Assembly (NCBI GenBank): GCA_031279615.1
Contig: JAITIE010000140.1
Location: forward strand, 1-13,367
DNA: 13,367 nt
DNA from: Candidatus Margulisiibacteriota bacterium
Lineage (GTDB): Bacteria; Margulisbacteria; Termititenacia; Termititenacales; Termititenacaceae
Direction of reading: 5' to 3'
Part shown: positions 5,348 through 13,266 of the stretch, one piece after another
How positions within the stretch are numbered: position 1 is the first letter of the stretch
How the letters are laid out: every line of letters begins with the position of its first letter
Program-made: the position numbers and the translations under genes
The notes under the pieces: model-generated
Databases searched by the model: none
What the model was told of the DNA's origin: nothing
Seen by the model: the letters and a program-made list of their open reading frames with translations, nothing else

Positions 5348-7273
5348 ATGGGAAACAAAGTAATCGGTATTGATCTGGGCACAACAAATTCCTGCGTGGC
5401 GGTGATGGAAGGCGGCAAACCGACGGTTATCACCAGCGCGGAAGGCGGCCGCACCGTGCCGTCGGTGGTCGGTTTTGCCAAGGACGGTGAGCGGCTGGTC
5501 GGCCAGATTGCCAAGCGGCAGGCCGTGACCAATCCGGAAAAGACGATTTATTCGATCAAGCGTTTTATGGGGCGTTTGCACAGCGAGGTCGGCGAGGAAG
5601 AAAAACTGGTGCCTTACCATGTCGTCGACGGCAACAACGGCGCGGCCGCCGTGAAAATCGAGGACAAGACTTACACGCCGCCGGAAATCTCGGCTATGAT
5701 TTTACAAAAACTCAAAAAGGACGCCGAAACGCATCTCGGCGAAAAAGTCGACAAAGCGGTCATCACCGTGCCGGCTTATTTCAACGACCAGCAGCGGCAG
5801 GCGACCAAAGACGCTGGCAAAATCGCCGGTCTGGAAGTCCTGCGCATCATCAATGAGCCGACCGCGGCGGCGCTGGCCTACGGTCTCGACAAAAATAAAA
5901 AAGACAGCAAGATCGCGGTGTTCGATTTTGGCGGCGGCACTTTTGATATTTCCGTCCTGGAAATCGGCGACGGAGTGTTTGAAGTGCTCTCCACCAACGG
6001 CGACACGCATCTGGGCGGCGACAATATCGACAGCCTTTTAATGGACTGGCTGGTGGATAGTTTTAAAAAAGACACCGGCATTGACCTCAAGCAGGACAGA
6101 ATGGCCTTACAGCGTCTGCGCGAGGCCGCCGAAAAAGCCAAAATGGAATTATCTTCCGCCACCACGACGGAAATTAATTTGCCGTTTATTTCCGCCGGCG
6201 CGGACGGTCCGAAGCATCTCACCATGTCCTTGAGCCGCGCCAAATTTGAGCAGATGATTGCGGAGATTTTGACCAAGCTTAAAAAACCCTGCGAGATTGC
6301 CGTGAAAGATGCTGGCGTGGCCATGTCCGATATCAATGAAGTGATTTTGGTCGGCGGCTCGACGCGCATACCCTGCGTGCGCCAGCTGGTCAAAGACTTT
6401 TTCGGCAAAGAGCCGAATGCTTCGATCAATCCCGACGAGTGCGTGGCGGTGGGCGCGGGCATACAGGGCGGCGTGCTGGCCGGCGAGGTCAAGGACATCG
6501 TGCTGCTCGATGTGACGCCGTTGACGCTCGGCATCGAAACGCTGGGCGGCGTGGCCACTCCGTTGATTACCAAGAACACCACTATTCCGACCAAAAAATC
6601 GCAGGTGTTCTCGACGGCGGCGGACAGCCAGACCGCGGTGGATATTCATATCGTGCAGGGCGAGCGGCAGTTTGCCAAAGACAATCGCACGCTGGGCAAT
6701 TTTCAGCTGCGGGATATACCGCCGGCGCCGCGCGGCGTGCCGCAAGTCGAAGTTACTTTTGACATTGACGCTAACGGCATTGTGAATGTCTCGGCCAAAG
6801 ACCTCGGCACTGGCCGCGAGCAAAAAATCACGATCACCAATTCGTCCGGTCTGTCCAAAGAGGAAATCGAAAAAATGCGCAAAGAAGCCGAGGCGCACGC
6901 CGAGGAGGATAAAAAACAAAAAGAACAGATCGACGCCAAAAACGAGGCGGACGCGCTGATGTATCAGGCCGAGAAAACTTTGACGGACAACAAAGATAAA
7001 ATTCCGGCGGACAAAAAAACCGCTTTGGAAGCGCAGATTGCCGATTTGAAAAAGGCGCTGGATAAGAACGACCTGAACGAAATCAAGGCCAAAAAAGAAA
7101 GCCTGCAAAAAGTTGTTTATGAGGTCGGCACCGCTCTGTATCAAGCGGCTAATGCGGCCAACGCGCAGGGGCAGACCGGCGGAAACGCCGACAGCGGTAA
7201 AAAAGACGACAAGGTGGTTGACGCGCAGTACGAAGAGGTGAAGGACGAGAAAAAAGAAGACCAGAAAGAATAA
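5348..7273 (+). CDS. dnaK: Chaperone DnaK (Hsp70)
   Basis: DnaK is the ATP-dependent Hsp70 that binds unfolded polypeptides and works with DnaJ and GrpE. The 641-residue length is typical. The ATPase domain shows [18 protein letters not shown] at the N-terminus (phosphate loop 1), [15 protein letters not shown] from residue 191 (phosphate loop 2) and [11 protein letters not shown] near residue 335. The interdomain linker [13 protein letters not shown] starts at residue 385, followed by the substrate-binding domain and helical lid. The C-terminus is a charged tail with [16 protein letters not shown] rather than a Gly-rich run. It is third in order after grpE and the hairpin, and dnaJ starts four bases after its stop codon. 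Confidence 0.98.
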   Translation: MGNKVIGIDLGTTNSCVAVMEGGKPTVITSAEGGRTVPSVVGFAKDGERLVGQIAKRQAVTNPEKTIYSIKRFMGRLHSEVGEEEKLVPYHVVDGNNGAAAVKIEDKTYTPPEISAMILQKLKKDAETHLGEKVDKAVITVPAYFNDQQRQATKDAGKIAGLEVLRIINEPTAAALAYGLDKNKKDSKIAVFDFGGGTFDISVLEIGDGVFEVLSTNGDTHLGGDNIDSLLMDWLVDSFKKDTGIDLKQDRMALQRLREAAEKAKMELSSATTTEINLPFISAGADGPKHLTMSLSRAKFEQMIAEILTKLKKPCEIAVKDAGVAMSDINEVILVGGSTRIPCVRQLVKDFFGKEPNASINPDECVAVGAGIQGGVLAGEVKDIVLLDVTPLTLGIETLGGVATPLITKNTTIPTKKSQVFSTAADSQTAVDIHIVQGERQFAKDNRTLGNFQLRDIPPAPRGVPQVEVTFDIDANGIVNVSAKDLGTGREQKITITNSSGLSKEEIEKMRKEAEAHAEEDKKQKEQIDAKNEADALMYQAEKTLTDNKDKIPADKKTALEAQIADLKKALDKNDLNEIKAKKESLQKVVYEVGTALYQAANAANAQGQTGGNADSGKKDDKVVDAQYEEVKDEKKEDQKE

Positions 7274-7276
7274 GGA

Positions 7277-8392
7277 ATGTCTAAAGATTTTTATGAGGTG
7301 CTGGGCGTCAGCAAAAACGCTGGCGATGAGGAGCTGAAAAAGGCTTACCGCAAGCTGGCGCGCCAGTACCATCCCGACGTCAATAAAGAAAAAGGCGCCG
7401 AGGATAAATTCAAGGAAATTCAAAAAGCTTACGAAACTCTCTCCGACCCGCAAAAACGCCGCCAGTACGACCAGTTCGGCGAGGCGGCGGCCAACGGCGC
7501 GGGCGGCTTCGGCGGTTTTGGCCAGGGATTTGGCGGCTTCGGCGAAGGCTTTGGCGATTTCGCGCAGGGTTTCGGCGTGGATATGGAAAGTATTTTTGAA
7601 AACTTTTTTGGCCGCGGCGGGCGACGGCGGGACCGCAACGGCGCGCAGGACGGCGATGACCTGCGTTACGATCTGCGCGTGCCTTTTGAAGCGGCCGTGT
7701 ATGGCCGCGAATACACGCTGGATATTCCTCAACTGGTGGTTTGCGCGGAGTGCGGCGGTTCTGGAGCCAAAGCCGGCACCAAGCCGGTGACTTGCGCGAA
7801 ATGCGGCGGGCGGGGACGGGTGCGCGTTGTGCAGAACACGATACTTGGTTCATTTGAACAGGTGATTACCTGTCCGGACTGCCACGGCGAAGGCAAAATT
7901 ATTGCCGAGCCCTGTCCGCATTGCCGCGGGGCTGGCCGCGAGCGTAAGATTAACAAAGTCAAGGTCAAAGTTCCCGCCGGAGTGGAGACCGGCATCCGCC
8001 TGCGGGTTTCCGGCGCGGGCAACGCGGGGTTGCGCGGCGGCAGACAGGGCGATCTTTTCATATATATAGAAGTCGAGGACAGCGGCATTTTTGAACGCGA
8101 CGGGCAGGACCTGTACAGCACGGAAACAGTCTCTTACGCGCAGGCGGCGCTGGGCGCGGCGATCAGTGTGCAGTCAGCCACCGGTAAAATCAAAGTGGAT
8201 ATTCCGGCAGGCACCCAGCCCGGCGCGACGCTGCGTTTGCGCGGCAAAGGCCTGCCCGCGGTCAACAATCCATCGGCGCGCGGCGATCATTATCTCAAAA
8301 TCAATATTGCCGTGCCCAAAAATCTTTCCGGCAAACAAAAAGATCTGCTTTTGAATTTTGCGAAATCCATAGATGACGCTATAATTCAATAA
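7277..8392 (+). CDS. dnaJ: Chaperone DnaJ (Hsp40)
   Basis: DnaJ delivers clients to DnaK and stimulates its ATPase. The J domain (residues 4-68) has the essential HPD at 32-34. A Gly/Phe-rich linker spans about 75-112. Four CxxCxGxG zinc motifs are complete: CAECGGSG (156), CAKCGGRG (173), CPDCHGEG (199) and CPHCRGAG (213). The C-terminal client-binding and dimerisation domains follow, for 371 residues, a full type I DnaJ. The start codon comes three bases after the dnaK TAA, with AAGGA directly touching the ATG, so it probably depends on coupling to dnaK translation. The start is supported by the conserved KDFYEVLGV beginning. Confidence 0.98.
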   Translation: MSKDFYEVLGVSKNAGDEELKKAYRKLARQYHPDVNKEKGAEDKFKEIQKAYETLSDPQKRRQYDQFGEAAANGAGGFGGFGQGFGGFGEGFGDFAQGFGVDMESIFENFFGRGGRRRDRNGAQDGDDLRYDLRVPFEAAVYGREYTLDIPQLVVCAECGGSGAKAGTKPVTCAKCGGRGRVRVVQNTILGSFEQVITCPDCHGEGKIIAEPCPHCRGAGRERKINKVKVKVPAGVETGIRLRVSGAGNAGLRGGRQGDLFIYIEVEDSGIFERDGQDLYSTETVSYAQAALGAAISVQSATGKIKVDIPAGTQPGATLRLRGKGLPAVNNPSARGDHYLKINIAVPKNLSGKQKDLLLNFAKSIDDAIIQ

Positions 8393-8416
8393 AGAAGCCG
8401 GACGAAAGGAGTTTTT

Positions 8417-9103
8417 ATGTATTATTTTGGTAATGATCCGTTTTTTCTGCTGATAATTGTAACGCTGGGGTTGTCCCTGCTGGCGCAGTGGAAAGTCCAA
8501 TCCACCTATGCCCGTTACGCCAAGGTGGCCGCGGCGCGCGGTCTGGCCGCCGAGGAAGTGGCCAGGCAGATTTTGAGCCACTACGGGGTGAGCATACCGA
8601 TACAGCAAGTTGCCGGTAATTTGACCGACCATTACGATCCGCGCCGCAAAACGCTCAATCTTTCCAGCGGGGTTTACGGCTCGCGGTCGATTGCCGCGTA
8701 CGGCATTGCCGCCCACGAAGCCGGTCACGCCATTCAACATGCCAAAGCTTACTCGCCGCTGATGTTCCGCAACTGGTTTTATCCAGTGGCGGCTCTCGGC
8801 TCCAATCTCGGACCGTGGCTTTTTATCATCGGGATTTTTGCCGGCGTGGCGCAGCTGATCGATCTCGGCATAATCTTTTTTGCCGCGGCGGTAATTTTTT
8901 CAATAGTCACGTTGCCGGTGGAATTCGACGCCAGCCGCCGCGCGATCTCCGCTCTGCGCAGTGACGCTTATCTCTCGACGACAGAATTACGCGGCGCAAA
9001 AAATGTTCTCGATGCCGCCGCCCTGACTTATGTGGCCGCGACGCTGATGGCCGTTTTGCAATTTGTCAGACTGCTCTTTCTGCGGAACAGTCGCCGGAAT
9101 TAA
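8417..9103 (+). CDS. Membrane neutral zinc metallopeptidase, YugP type
   Basis: The 228-residue protein matches the YugP-like zinc peptidase family (Zn_peptidase_2). It has an N-terminal membrane segment (about residues 9-23), the zinc motif HEAGH at 100-104 (IAAHEAGHAIQHA), a paired hydrophobic segment at about 122-166, PVEFDASRRA with a probable third zinc ligand Glu169, and a final hydrophobic helix at about 203-222. It is expected to sit in the cytoplasmic membrane; its substrates are unknown. AAAGGAG ends five bases before ATG 8417. It lies 24 bases after dnaJ, so it is probably co-transcribed with the chaperones, though TATAAT at 8380-8385 inside the dnaJ end could be a weak internal promoter. 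Membrane protein quality control would fit this context. Confidence 0.88.
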   Translation: MYYFGNDPFFLLIIVTLGLSLLAQWKVQSTYARYAKVAAARGLAAEEVARQILSHYGVSIPIQQVAGNLTDHYDPRRKTLNLSSGVYGSRSIAAYGIAAHEAGHAIQHAKAYSPLMFRNWFYPVAALGSNLGPWLFIIGIFAGVAQLIDLGIIFFAAAVIFSIVTLPVEFDASRRAISALRSDAYLSTTELRGAKNVLDAAALTYVAATLMAVLQFVRLLFLRNSRRN

Positions 9104-9188
9104 TAACAAAAATAAAACAGCTCAGCCGGGGGTAATTTTAAAGTTATCCACAATAGAGAAAACGCGAATCTGGGCTTTTCCCCGATAC

Positions 9189-9207
9189 TGCGACACGCAT
9201 TGTCATA
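9189..9207 (+). repeat. WYL-flanking dyad, copy 1
   Basis: TGCGACA-CGCAT-TGTCATA. The 17-base core CGACACGCATTGTCATA is identical to copy 2, and both continue with TAAA two bases later. The half sites (C/T)GACA and TGTCA form an imperfect inverted repeat. Confidence 0.75.
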
Positions 9208-9283
9208 TTAAAACGGAAAATACCTGATTTTTTAGTAAGCTTAGGCGAAATAAAGCGAACTGATGGGTTTACTCTTTTTATAT

Positions 9284-9302
9284 TACGACACGCATTGTCA
9301 TA
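9284..9302 (+). repeat. WYL-flanking dyad, copy 2
   Basis: TACGACA-CGCAT-TGTCATA, starting 95 bases after copy 1 and ending 13 bases from the WYL stop codon. It is in the same orientation as copy 1 and opposite to copies 3 and 4. Confidence 0.75.
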
Positions 9303-9315
9303 CTAAATAGCAGAA

Positions 9316-10302
9316 TTAATGAGTATTTTTGAGTATGGCCAGCGCTTCCTGCTGTACGGCTTCGCGCAGTTCCCGCGGTTCCAGCACTTCAACTTTGCCG
9401 CCGAAACTTAAGACCCAATCAATGATACCGCTGTTTTCTTCAACGGGCAGTTCCAGCACGAGCGAGCCATTGGGTAAAATAGAGGCATTTTGCGCAGGAT
9501 GCCAAACTTTTTCACCCAGCCACCGGGACACGCGCGGCGCAAAACGCAGTTTGACCACGCGCGCTTCTTTGCGATCGTGAAACCAGGCGCGGCTGAACAG
9601 TTCCTCGGCGTTGAAATTCTCCGGAACACGGAATTTTACGCCGGAAATTTTAATATGCTTGATATTTGCCACCGCCAGGATGCGGATTTTTTGCGTCTCG
9701 TGGCAAAAACCGGCGGCGTACCAATCTGATTTGTTGTAACGCAGATGGTAAGGATCGATCTCGTGATACGTGGTCTTATTTGTGCGCGGATCAAAATATT
9801 TTACTTGCACGGAAACCTTGCGCCGCGAGGCTTCCAGCAAAGTGTGATAAACGTCAAGATTTTCGATTTCGGGAATTCTAAAATCAACAGACAATAAATC
9901 GCCAATGTTTTCCGCGCTCAAAATTGTTTTGTCCGGCGTGAACATTTTGATTTTATTCAAAACACGCAGGAAAATATCTTTAGTCGGCTGATCGGCGCGG
10001 GTCAGAATCCGCTCGATAAGCAAAAGCGCCAGTAATTCTCCATCAGGGAAAGTCAATTCCTGCAAAAGCGGCTCGCGTCCCGCGGCATAATAGTAACCGT
10101 TGCGTTTGGGGTCGTAAAAAATTTCCGCCTGAAATTGTTTTTTCAGCGTTTCAATGTCGCGAGCTATCGTGCGCGCCGAAAGCGGCGGATCGAACTGTTG
10201 GGACAGCGTGGTGCAGTTGGGATACTCGCCGCCGCGGATCGCGCGGTCTATTTGATATATACGCAGCAGCGTGGCCTGATCCAAGTTTTTAACACGCTTC
10301 AT
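9316..10302 (-). CDS. WYL-domain transcriptional regulator (HTH-WYL-WCX)
   Basis: The protein has an N-terminal helix-turn-helix (about residues 10-60; TTLSQQFDPPLSARTIARDIETL), a WYL domain (about 150-222; ending DWYAAGFCHETQKIRILAV, with the WYA motif at 194-196) and a C-terminal WCX-like extension to residue 328. WYL regulators sense ligands, often nucleic acid or nucleotides, and commonly control DNA-damage or defence genes. I use the ATG at 10302 rather than the GTG at 10410: the extra 36 codons would translate straight through a dyad and the promoter, and the protein from 10302 begins cleanly before the HTH. Two dyads lie upstream of the gene and two downstream, one placed just before its own -10, so autoregulation is likely. 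No defence genes are adjacent. Confidence 0.88.
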   Translation of the reverse strand: MKRVKNLDQATLLRIYQIDRAIRGGEYPNCTTLSQQFDPPLSARTIARDIETLKKQFQAEIFYDPKRNGYYYAAGREPLLQELTFPDGELLALLLIERILTRADQPTKDIFLRVLNKIKMFTPDKTILSAENIGDLLSVDFRIPEIENLDVYHTLLEASRRKVSVQVKYFDPRTNKTTYHEIDPYHLRYNKSDWYAAGFCHETQKIRILAVANIKHIKISGVKFRVPENFNAEELFSRAWFHDRKEARVVKLRFAPRVSRWLGEKVWHPAQNASILPNGSLVLELPVEENSGIIDWVLSFGGKVEVLEPRELREAVQQEALAILKNTH

Positions 10303-10312
10303 AGAGGCGATT

Positions 10313-10321
10313 ATTATAACA
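10313..10321 (-). promoter_or_regulatory. Extended -10 promoter of the WYL gene
   Basis: On the minus strand, TGT followed by perfect TATAAT (10318-10313), with ten bases before the ATG at 10302. The predicted leader is about four bases, so the message is nearly leaderless; no Shine-Dalgarno is present. Dyad copy 3 ends seven bases upstream of the hexamer, covering the -35 zone. Confidence 0.65.
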
Positions 10322-10325
10322 CAAG

Positions 10326-10344
10326 TATGACAGCTCGTGTCGTA
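10326..10344 (-). repeat. WYL-flanking dyad, copy 3, over the WYL promoter
   Basis: Read on the minus strand this is TACGACA-CGAGC-TGTCATA. It occupies the -35 region of the WYL gene, a position where a bound regulator would block or contact RNA polymerase. Confidence 0.8.
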
Positions 10345-10462
10345 TGATTTTAAATTATGGCAATATCCGGCGCGGCGCCTATTGGCGGCAAAATTTTTCC
10401 GGCGGTTCACCGGCGGGCTGTTTCGCTAAAAACAATATTGATCGAATATTTTTACAGGCTGG

Positions 10463-10481
10463 TATGACAGTTCGTGTCGTA
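10463..10481 (-). repeat. WYL-flanking dyad, copy 4
   Basis: Read on the minus strand this is TACGACA-CGAAC-TGTCATA. It starts 137 bases from copy 3 and lies ten bases past the tsaB stop codon. Between copies 3 and 4 I see no gene, only a CCGGCGG direct repeat around 10399-10416. Confidence 0.75.
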
Positions 10482-10490
10482 TGTCCTGTT

Positions 10491-11147
10491 TTAGGAATTG
10501 TTGCTGGTTTTTTGGCCTATTTTCAGATGCTGTAATTCCGGCTTGGCCGTGAGATTGACCCGCGAGGCATGGGAGTATTGAGGGGTCATCGGCAAAATTT
10601 TGGCGCGGTCAAAAACGATTTCCGCACGCGCGGCGATAGCGCAAACTGCCAGCGCATTGGCCGGACGATTTTCGATGATAAAATTTTCCGGCTCGCGCGG
10701 AATATTTTGTTTCACGGCATGGTCTGGTTCGAGACGGCGCAGATTTTGGTCAAACAACGCGGTAGTCATTTCACCGCGGCAGGCGTTCAGGAGCACGCGG
10801 ATGTTTTTGCCGTCAGCTTCCGCGCGGTGCTGCGCGGCCAGAGCTTCCAGGGTCGAGACAGGAACGAGAGGAATATTTAGAGCCAGAGCGATAGTTTTTG
10901 CCGTGACGAGCGAGAGGCGCAGACCCGTAAACGCGCCCGGACCGATAGCGATGCCCAGACGGGAGATTTTTTTTAAATTTATTTTGGCCGCGCGAAAAAG
11001 TTCATCAAGGTAGTCTGGAAGATACTCGGCTTTGATTGTGGGGCCGCGGTATTTTTTCTCAACGGACACTTCGAGATCCTCGGTGTCCGTCGAAACAACC
11101 GCCAGACACAAATCTTCCGTGGCGAAATTTAGCCCCAGCGTCAGCAT
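10491..11147 (-). CDS. tsaB: tRNA threonylcarbamoyladenosine biosynthesis protein TsaB
   Basis: TsaB is the non-catalytic ASKHA-fold partner of TsaD in making t6A37 on ANN-decoding tRNAs. The signature GPGAFTGLR is at residues 69-77, followed by LSLVTAKTIALALNIPLVPVSTLEALA, the standard TsaB core. The length of 218 residues is near normal. The N-terminal strand reads LGLNFATED where most TsaBs have an Asp (as in LxIDTAT); as the protein does not catalyse, this is tolerable. The ATG at 11147 has no Shine-Dalgarno sequence but has a leaderless-type extended -10 six bases before it. The 3' end is ten bases from dyad copy 4. TsaD, TsaC and TsaE are not in the window. Confidence 0.93.
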   Translation of the reverse strand: MLTLGLNFATEDLCLAVVSTDTEDLEVSVEKKYRGPTIKAEYLPDYLDELFRAAKINLKKISRLGIAIGPGAFTGLRLSLVTAKTIALALNIPLVPVSTLEALAAQHRAEADGKNIRVLLNACRGEMTTALFDQNLRRLEPDHAVKQNIPREPENFIIENRPANALAVCAIAARAEIVFDRAKILPMTPQYSHASRVNLTAKPELQHLKIGQKTSNNS

Positions 11148-11153
11148 TGGGGT

Positions 11154-11162
11154 ATATTAGCA
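11154..11162 (-). promoter_or_regulatory. Extended -10 promoter of tsaB, leaderless geometry
   Basis: On the minus strand, TGC then TAATAT (11159-11154), then six bases and the tsaB ATG at 11147. This is the third occurrence of the same arrangement in the window, now on the other strand. Confidence 0.65.
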
Positions 11163-11228
11163 AACGCCGATTTTTTTGCAACGATTTTAGGAAAGTGACG
11201 ATAACTTATTATAGTAAGGAAGGTCGTT

Positions 11229-12047
11229 ATGCGTTTATTAAGAAAATTGATAAAGTTTACCGAGGCTGAAATTGCCAGCAAGTTTGCCCTTGACGAAATC
11301 GCCGCTTATGATGAAGTCATAAAAAAGAGTTTCGCGCCTGTCGACAAATTCTTATATAAAATTGACCAGCCGATCTTTGAGCTTACGCTGATCTATCCGC
11401 TTAAAGATGATGGTCTGGCGCGGCGGCTGCTGCCCTGGCAAGAGGCGATCGGCGGTGTTTTGGGCGACGACGCGAGGACGCAGGGACATTTTTATTCTGG
11501 GGCGGAGGATTTGCATATGACACTGCTCTGCCACACGTCGAGAAGCCATTTGCTCTCCGAGGCGCATAAACAGCGGCATAGGGAAGCGGCCCTAAAGCTG
11601 TTCGAAAATAGAAAAGAATTTTTCATCAGCCCCGGAATACATTTCTGCGGCGGCTGCGCGACTAAAGACGCGGTAATAATTCACGGCTACAATTTTACGG
11701 AGCTGAACCGGTCGCGTGTCGCACTGGCGCGTTACGGACTGCGCAGGATGTTTGATGACGGACACGGCTACGAGTTTCGCCCGAGGCTTTTTGACCGCAA
11801 ACACGGCGATGAGTTTGCCCGGCGGATATTCGATTACGGCGAGATTTCTCCAAATATAGCGCATTTAACACTGGTTAGATTTCGCCGTCCAGCCGCTCAA
11901 GAGGAGCAAATGAAAATAAACGAACTGTTGCGCGGCGTTAATTTTGGCGAAACAGTGTTCCCGGAATTAGGCTTGTATGAGTTCTCCAGCTTCGGCGTAT
12001 TTTCTAACAGCCAGCGGCGCGCCCAGTTGATATTTACGGGGCCTTAA
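11229..12047 (+). CDS. Predicted 2H phosphoesterase (LigT/2'-5' RNA ligase-like fold)
   Basis: I did not recognise this 272-residue protein as a named family. It carries two HxTL motifs, His96-Met-Thr98-Leu (EDLHMTLLCH) and His212-Leu-Thr214-Leu (NIAHLTLVRFRR), the paired signature of the 2H superfamily, whose members hydrolyse or ligate 2',3'-cyclic phosphate and related RNA or nucleotide phosphodiesters. The 116-residue gap between motifs is long for LigT itself, so an insertion or a distinct subfamily is likely. No signal peptide or membrane segment is seen. AAGGAAGG lies five bases before ATG 11229, and a TATTAT or TATAGT near 11207-11215 may be its -10. It diverges from tsaB and its stop overlaps the end of the convergent ATPase gene by 14 bases. 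The substrate is unknown. Confidence 0.72.
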   Translation: MRLLRKLIKFTEAEIASKFALDEIAAYDEVIKKSFAPVDKFLYKIDQPIFELTLIYPLKDDGLARRLLPWQEAIGGVLGDDARTQGHFYSGAEDLHMTLLCHTSRSHLLSEAHKQRHREAALKLFENRKEFFISPGIHFCGGCATKDAVIIHGYNFTELNRSRVALARYGLRRMFDDGHGYEFRPRLFDRKHGDEFARRIFDYGEISPNIAHLTLVRFRRPAAQEEQMKINELLRGVNFGETVFPELGLYEFSSFGVFSNSQRRAQLIFTGP

Positions 12048-13224
12048 AAAGCTGGATTTTCCCTGACAGGAAATCTTCCAAAGAAAAATTTACGCTGCCG
12101 ATAATAAGACTCAAGGCCTGCGGGTATTTTTTTTGAAATTCCAGACTGCCGCCGCTTTTCTTGACCCGGCCGCTTTTTATTTCGAGAGCTGTAATCTTAG
12201 CGCCTTGCTGCAAAACAAAATCAACCTCATTATTGCGCTCGCGCCACCAGAAAACTTGAAAATCCTCTTCCCGTCCGCGCGCCAGCAGGTAAGCCCCCGC
12301 TGCGCTTTCGATCAGGCGTCCTCTGGCTTCAGGGTTTTCCAGAAAACGCCGCCTGCTGACGCCGTCCGCATAGGTAAGCAGAGCCGTGTCAAACACCATA
12401 AAGCGAGGCGAACTCTGCCTGACTTTGATTTTATTCAAGGAAAATTTTGGCAGGCCGCAAAGGATGTTCGCTTTTTCCAGTAATTCCAAATAGTGCGCGA
12501 GTGTTACCGTATTGCCCGCATCCTGCAGCTGTCCCAGAATTTTAGTGTAGGACAGCTCTTGCGCGGAATAACAGGCGCCCAGCTTAAAAAGGGAACGCAG
12601 CAGCGCGGGTTTGCGCACTTCTTCCATTAAAAGAATATCCTGCGAGATGGTCGGCTCGACGATAGAGGCTCCAATGTAGCGCGCCCAGCGCTCTTCGTTG
12701 CTTTTCAGCGCGGCCGCGCCCGGATAGCCGCCGAAAAAAAGAAAGTCTGGCAAGGTGTAGCCAAAAGCTTTCCGGCATTCCGTGAGATTCCAGTGCGGGC
12801 AGTAAAGAACTTCAAAGCGCCCCAGCAGGGATTCACTCAAGCCTTTTTGAATCAGCAGACTGGAAGAGCCGGTCAAGACTACTTTTAGGGGAATATTCTG
12901 GCGGGTGTCTTCGTCCCAGCATTGTTTGACTACAGATGACCATTGCGGAATTTTTTGAATCTCGTCAACAACAAGAATTGCGGCTTGGCGCTGCCGCTGC
13001 AACAATCGCGCTTGCGCCCAAGCATTGCTCAGCCACTCGCGCGATGCCAGCGCCGGATCGTCCGCGCTGACAAAATGCCAGGGGATTTTTAGACTACGGA
13101 GCGCCTGGGTGACCGCCGTGGTTTTGCCGGTCTGGCGGGGGCCGACGACTATCTGGATAAAACGTCGTTTTTCCCGCAGACGGCTTTTTAATTGCTTGAC
13201 CAGTGTTCGTTCAAATAAGACCAT
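12034..13224 (-). CDS. AAA ATPase with C-terminal DUF4143 (PD-(D/E)XK-like) domain
   Basis: The 396-residue protein has Walker A GPRQTGKTT (28-36), Walker B ILVVDE (83-88), a sensor-like VVLTGSSS (115-122) and LLGRFE (133-138), the standard AAA_14 core. Its C-terminal half matches DUF4143, with FMVFDTALLTY (275-285) and the nuclease-like pattern NEVDFVL (Asp335) ... ALEIKSG (Glu348, Lys350). These proteins are widespread and often multicopy in bacteria and archaea; their cellular role is not established, though mobile or defence-linked functions have been suggested. A perfect-hexamer promoter and a 12/12 inverted repeat lie directly upstream, with AAAGGG four bases before the ATG. The gene overlaps the 2H gene's 3' end by 14 bases, so transcription is convergent. 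Confidence 0.92.
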   Translation of the reverse strand: MVLFERTLVKQLKSRLREKRRFIQIVVGPRQTGKTTAVTQALRSLKIPWHFVSADDPALASREWLSNAWAQARLLQRQRQAAILVVDEIQKIPQWSSVVKQCWDEDTRQNIPLKVVLTGSSSLLIQKGLSESLLGRFEVLYCPHWNLTECRKAFGYTLPDFLFFGGYPGAAALKSNEERWARYIGASIVEPTISQDILLMEEVRKPALLRSLFKLGACYSAQELSYTKILGQLQDAGNTVTLAHYLELLEKANILCGLPKFSLNKIKVRQSSPRFMVFDTALLTYADGVSRRRFLENPEARGRLIESAAGAYLLARGREEDFQVFWWRERNNEVDFVLQQGAKITALEIKSGRVKKSGGSLEFQKKYPQALSLIIGSVNFSLEDFLSGKIQLFKAP

Positions 13225-13234
13225 ACTGCCCTTT

Positions 13235-13264
13235 ACAAAATACTCAGTATATTGAGTATTTTGT
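13235..13264. repeat. Perfect 12/12 inverted repeat at the ATPase transcription start
   Basis: Arms ACAAAATACTCA and TGAGTATTTTGT around the six-base spacer GTATAT. A further half site AGTATTTTG at 13276-13284 lies 21 bases (two helical turns) from the matching arm, between the -35 and -10. The position suggests an operator. AT-rich arms and no long T run argue against a terminator for the gene ending at 13308. Confidence 0.75.
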
Positions 13265-13266
13265 TT

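Larger units (their letters stand above)
9104..9315. other. Convergent intergenic region with two regulator dyads
   Basis: This region separates the convergent zinc peptidase and WYL genes. I see no gene and no convincing terminator. It contains two of the four 19-base dyads (9189-9207 and 9284-9302) and one perfect DnaA-box sequence TTATCCACA at 9144-9152, which alone is not evidence of an origin. Confidence 0.5.

Noticed and set aside
6149-7732. 527-codon minus-strand frame antisense to dnaK and dnaJ
   Set aside because: A shadow of strong codon bias in dnaK and dnaJ, which are unmistakable on the plus strand; the product has no recognisable domain.
9144-9152. Perfect DnaA box TTATCCACA
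   Set aside because: Only one copy in the region, no cluster, no AT-rich unwinding stretch beside it and no dnaA or dnaN; not evidence of an origin.
10303-10410. N-terminal extension of the WYL protein from GTG 10410
   Set aside because: It would translate through dyad copy 3 and the TATAAT promoter, with no family resemblance in the extra 36 residues.
3484-10588. Shared 14-mer TATTGAGGGGTCAT in the GH5 gene and in tsaB
   Set aside because: Both copies are inside unrelated coding sequence, and one 14-base match is expected by chance in a window this size.
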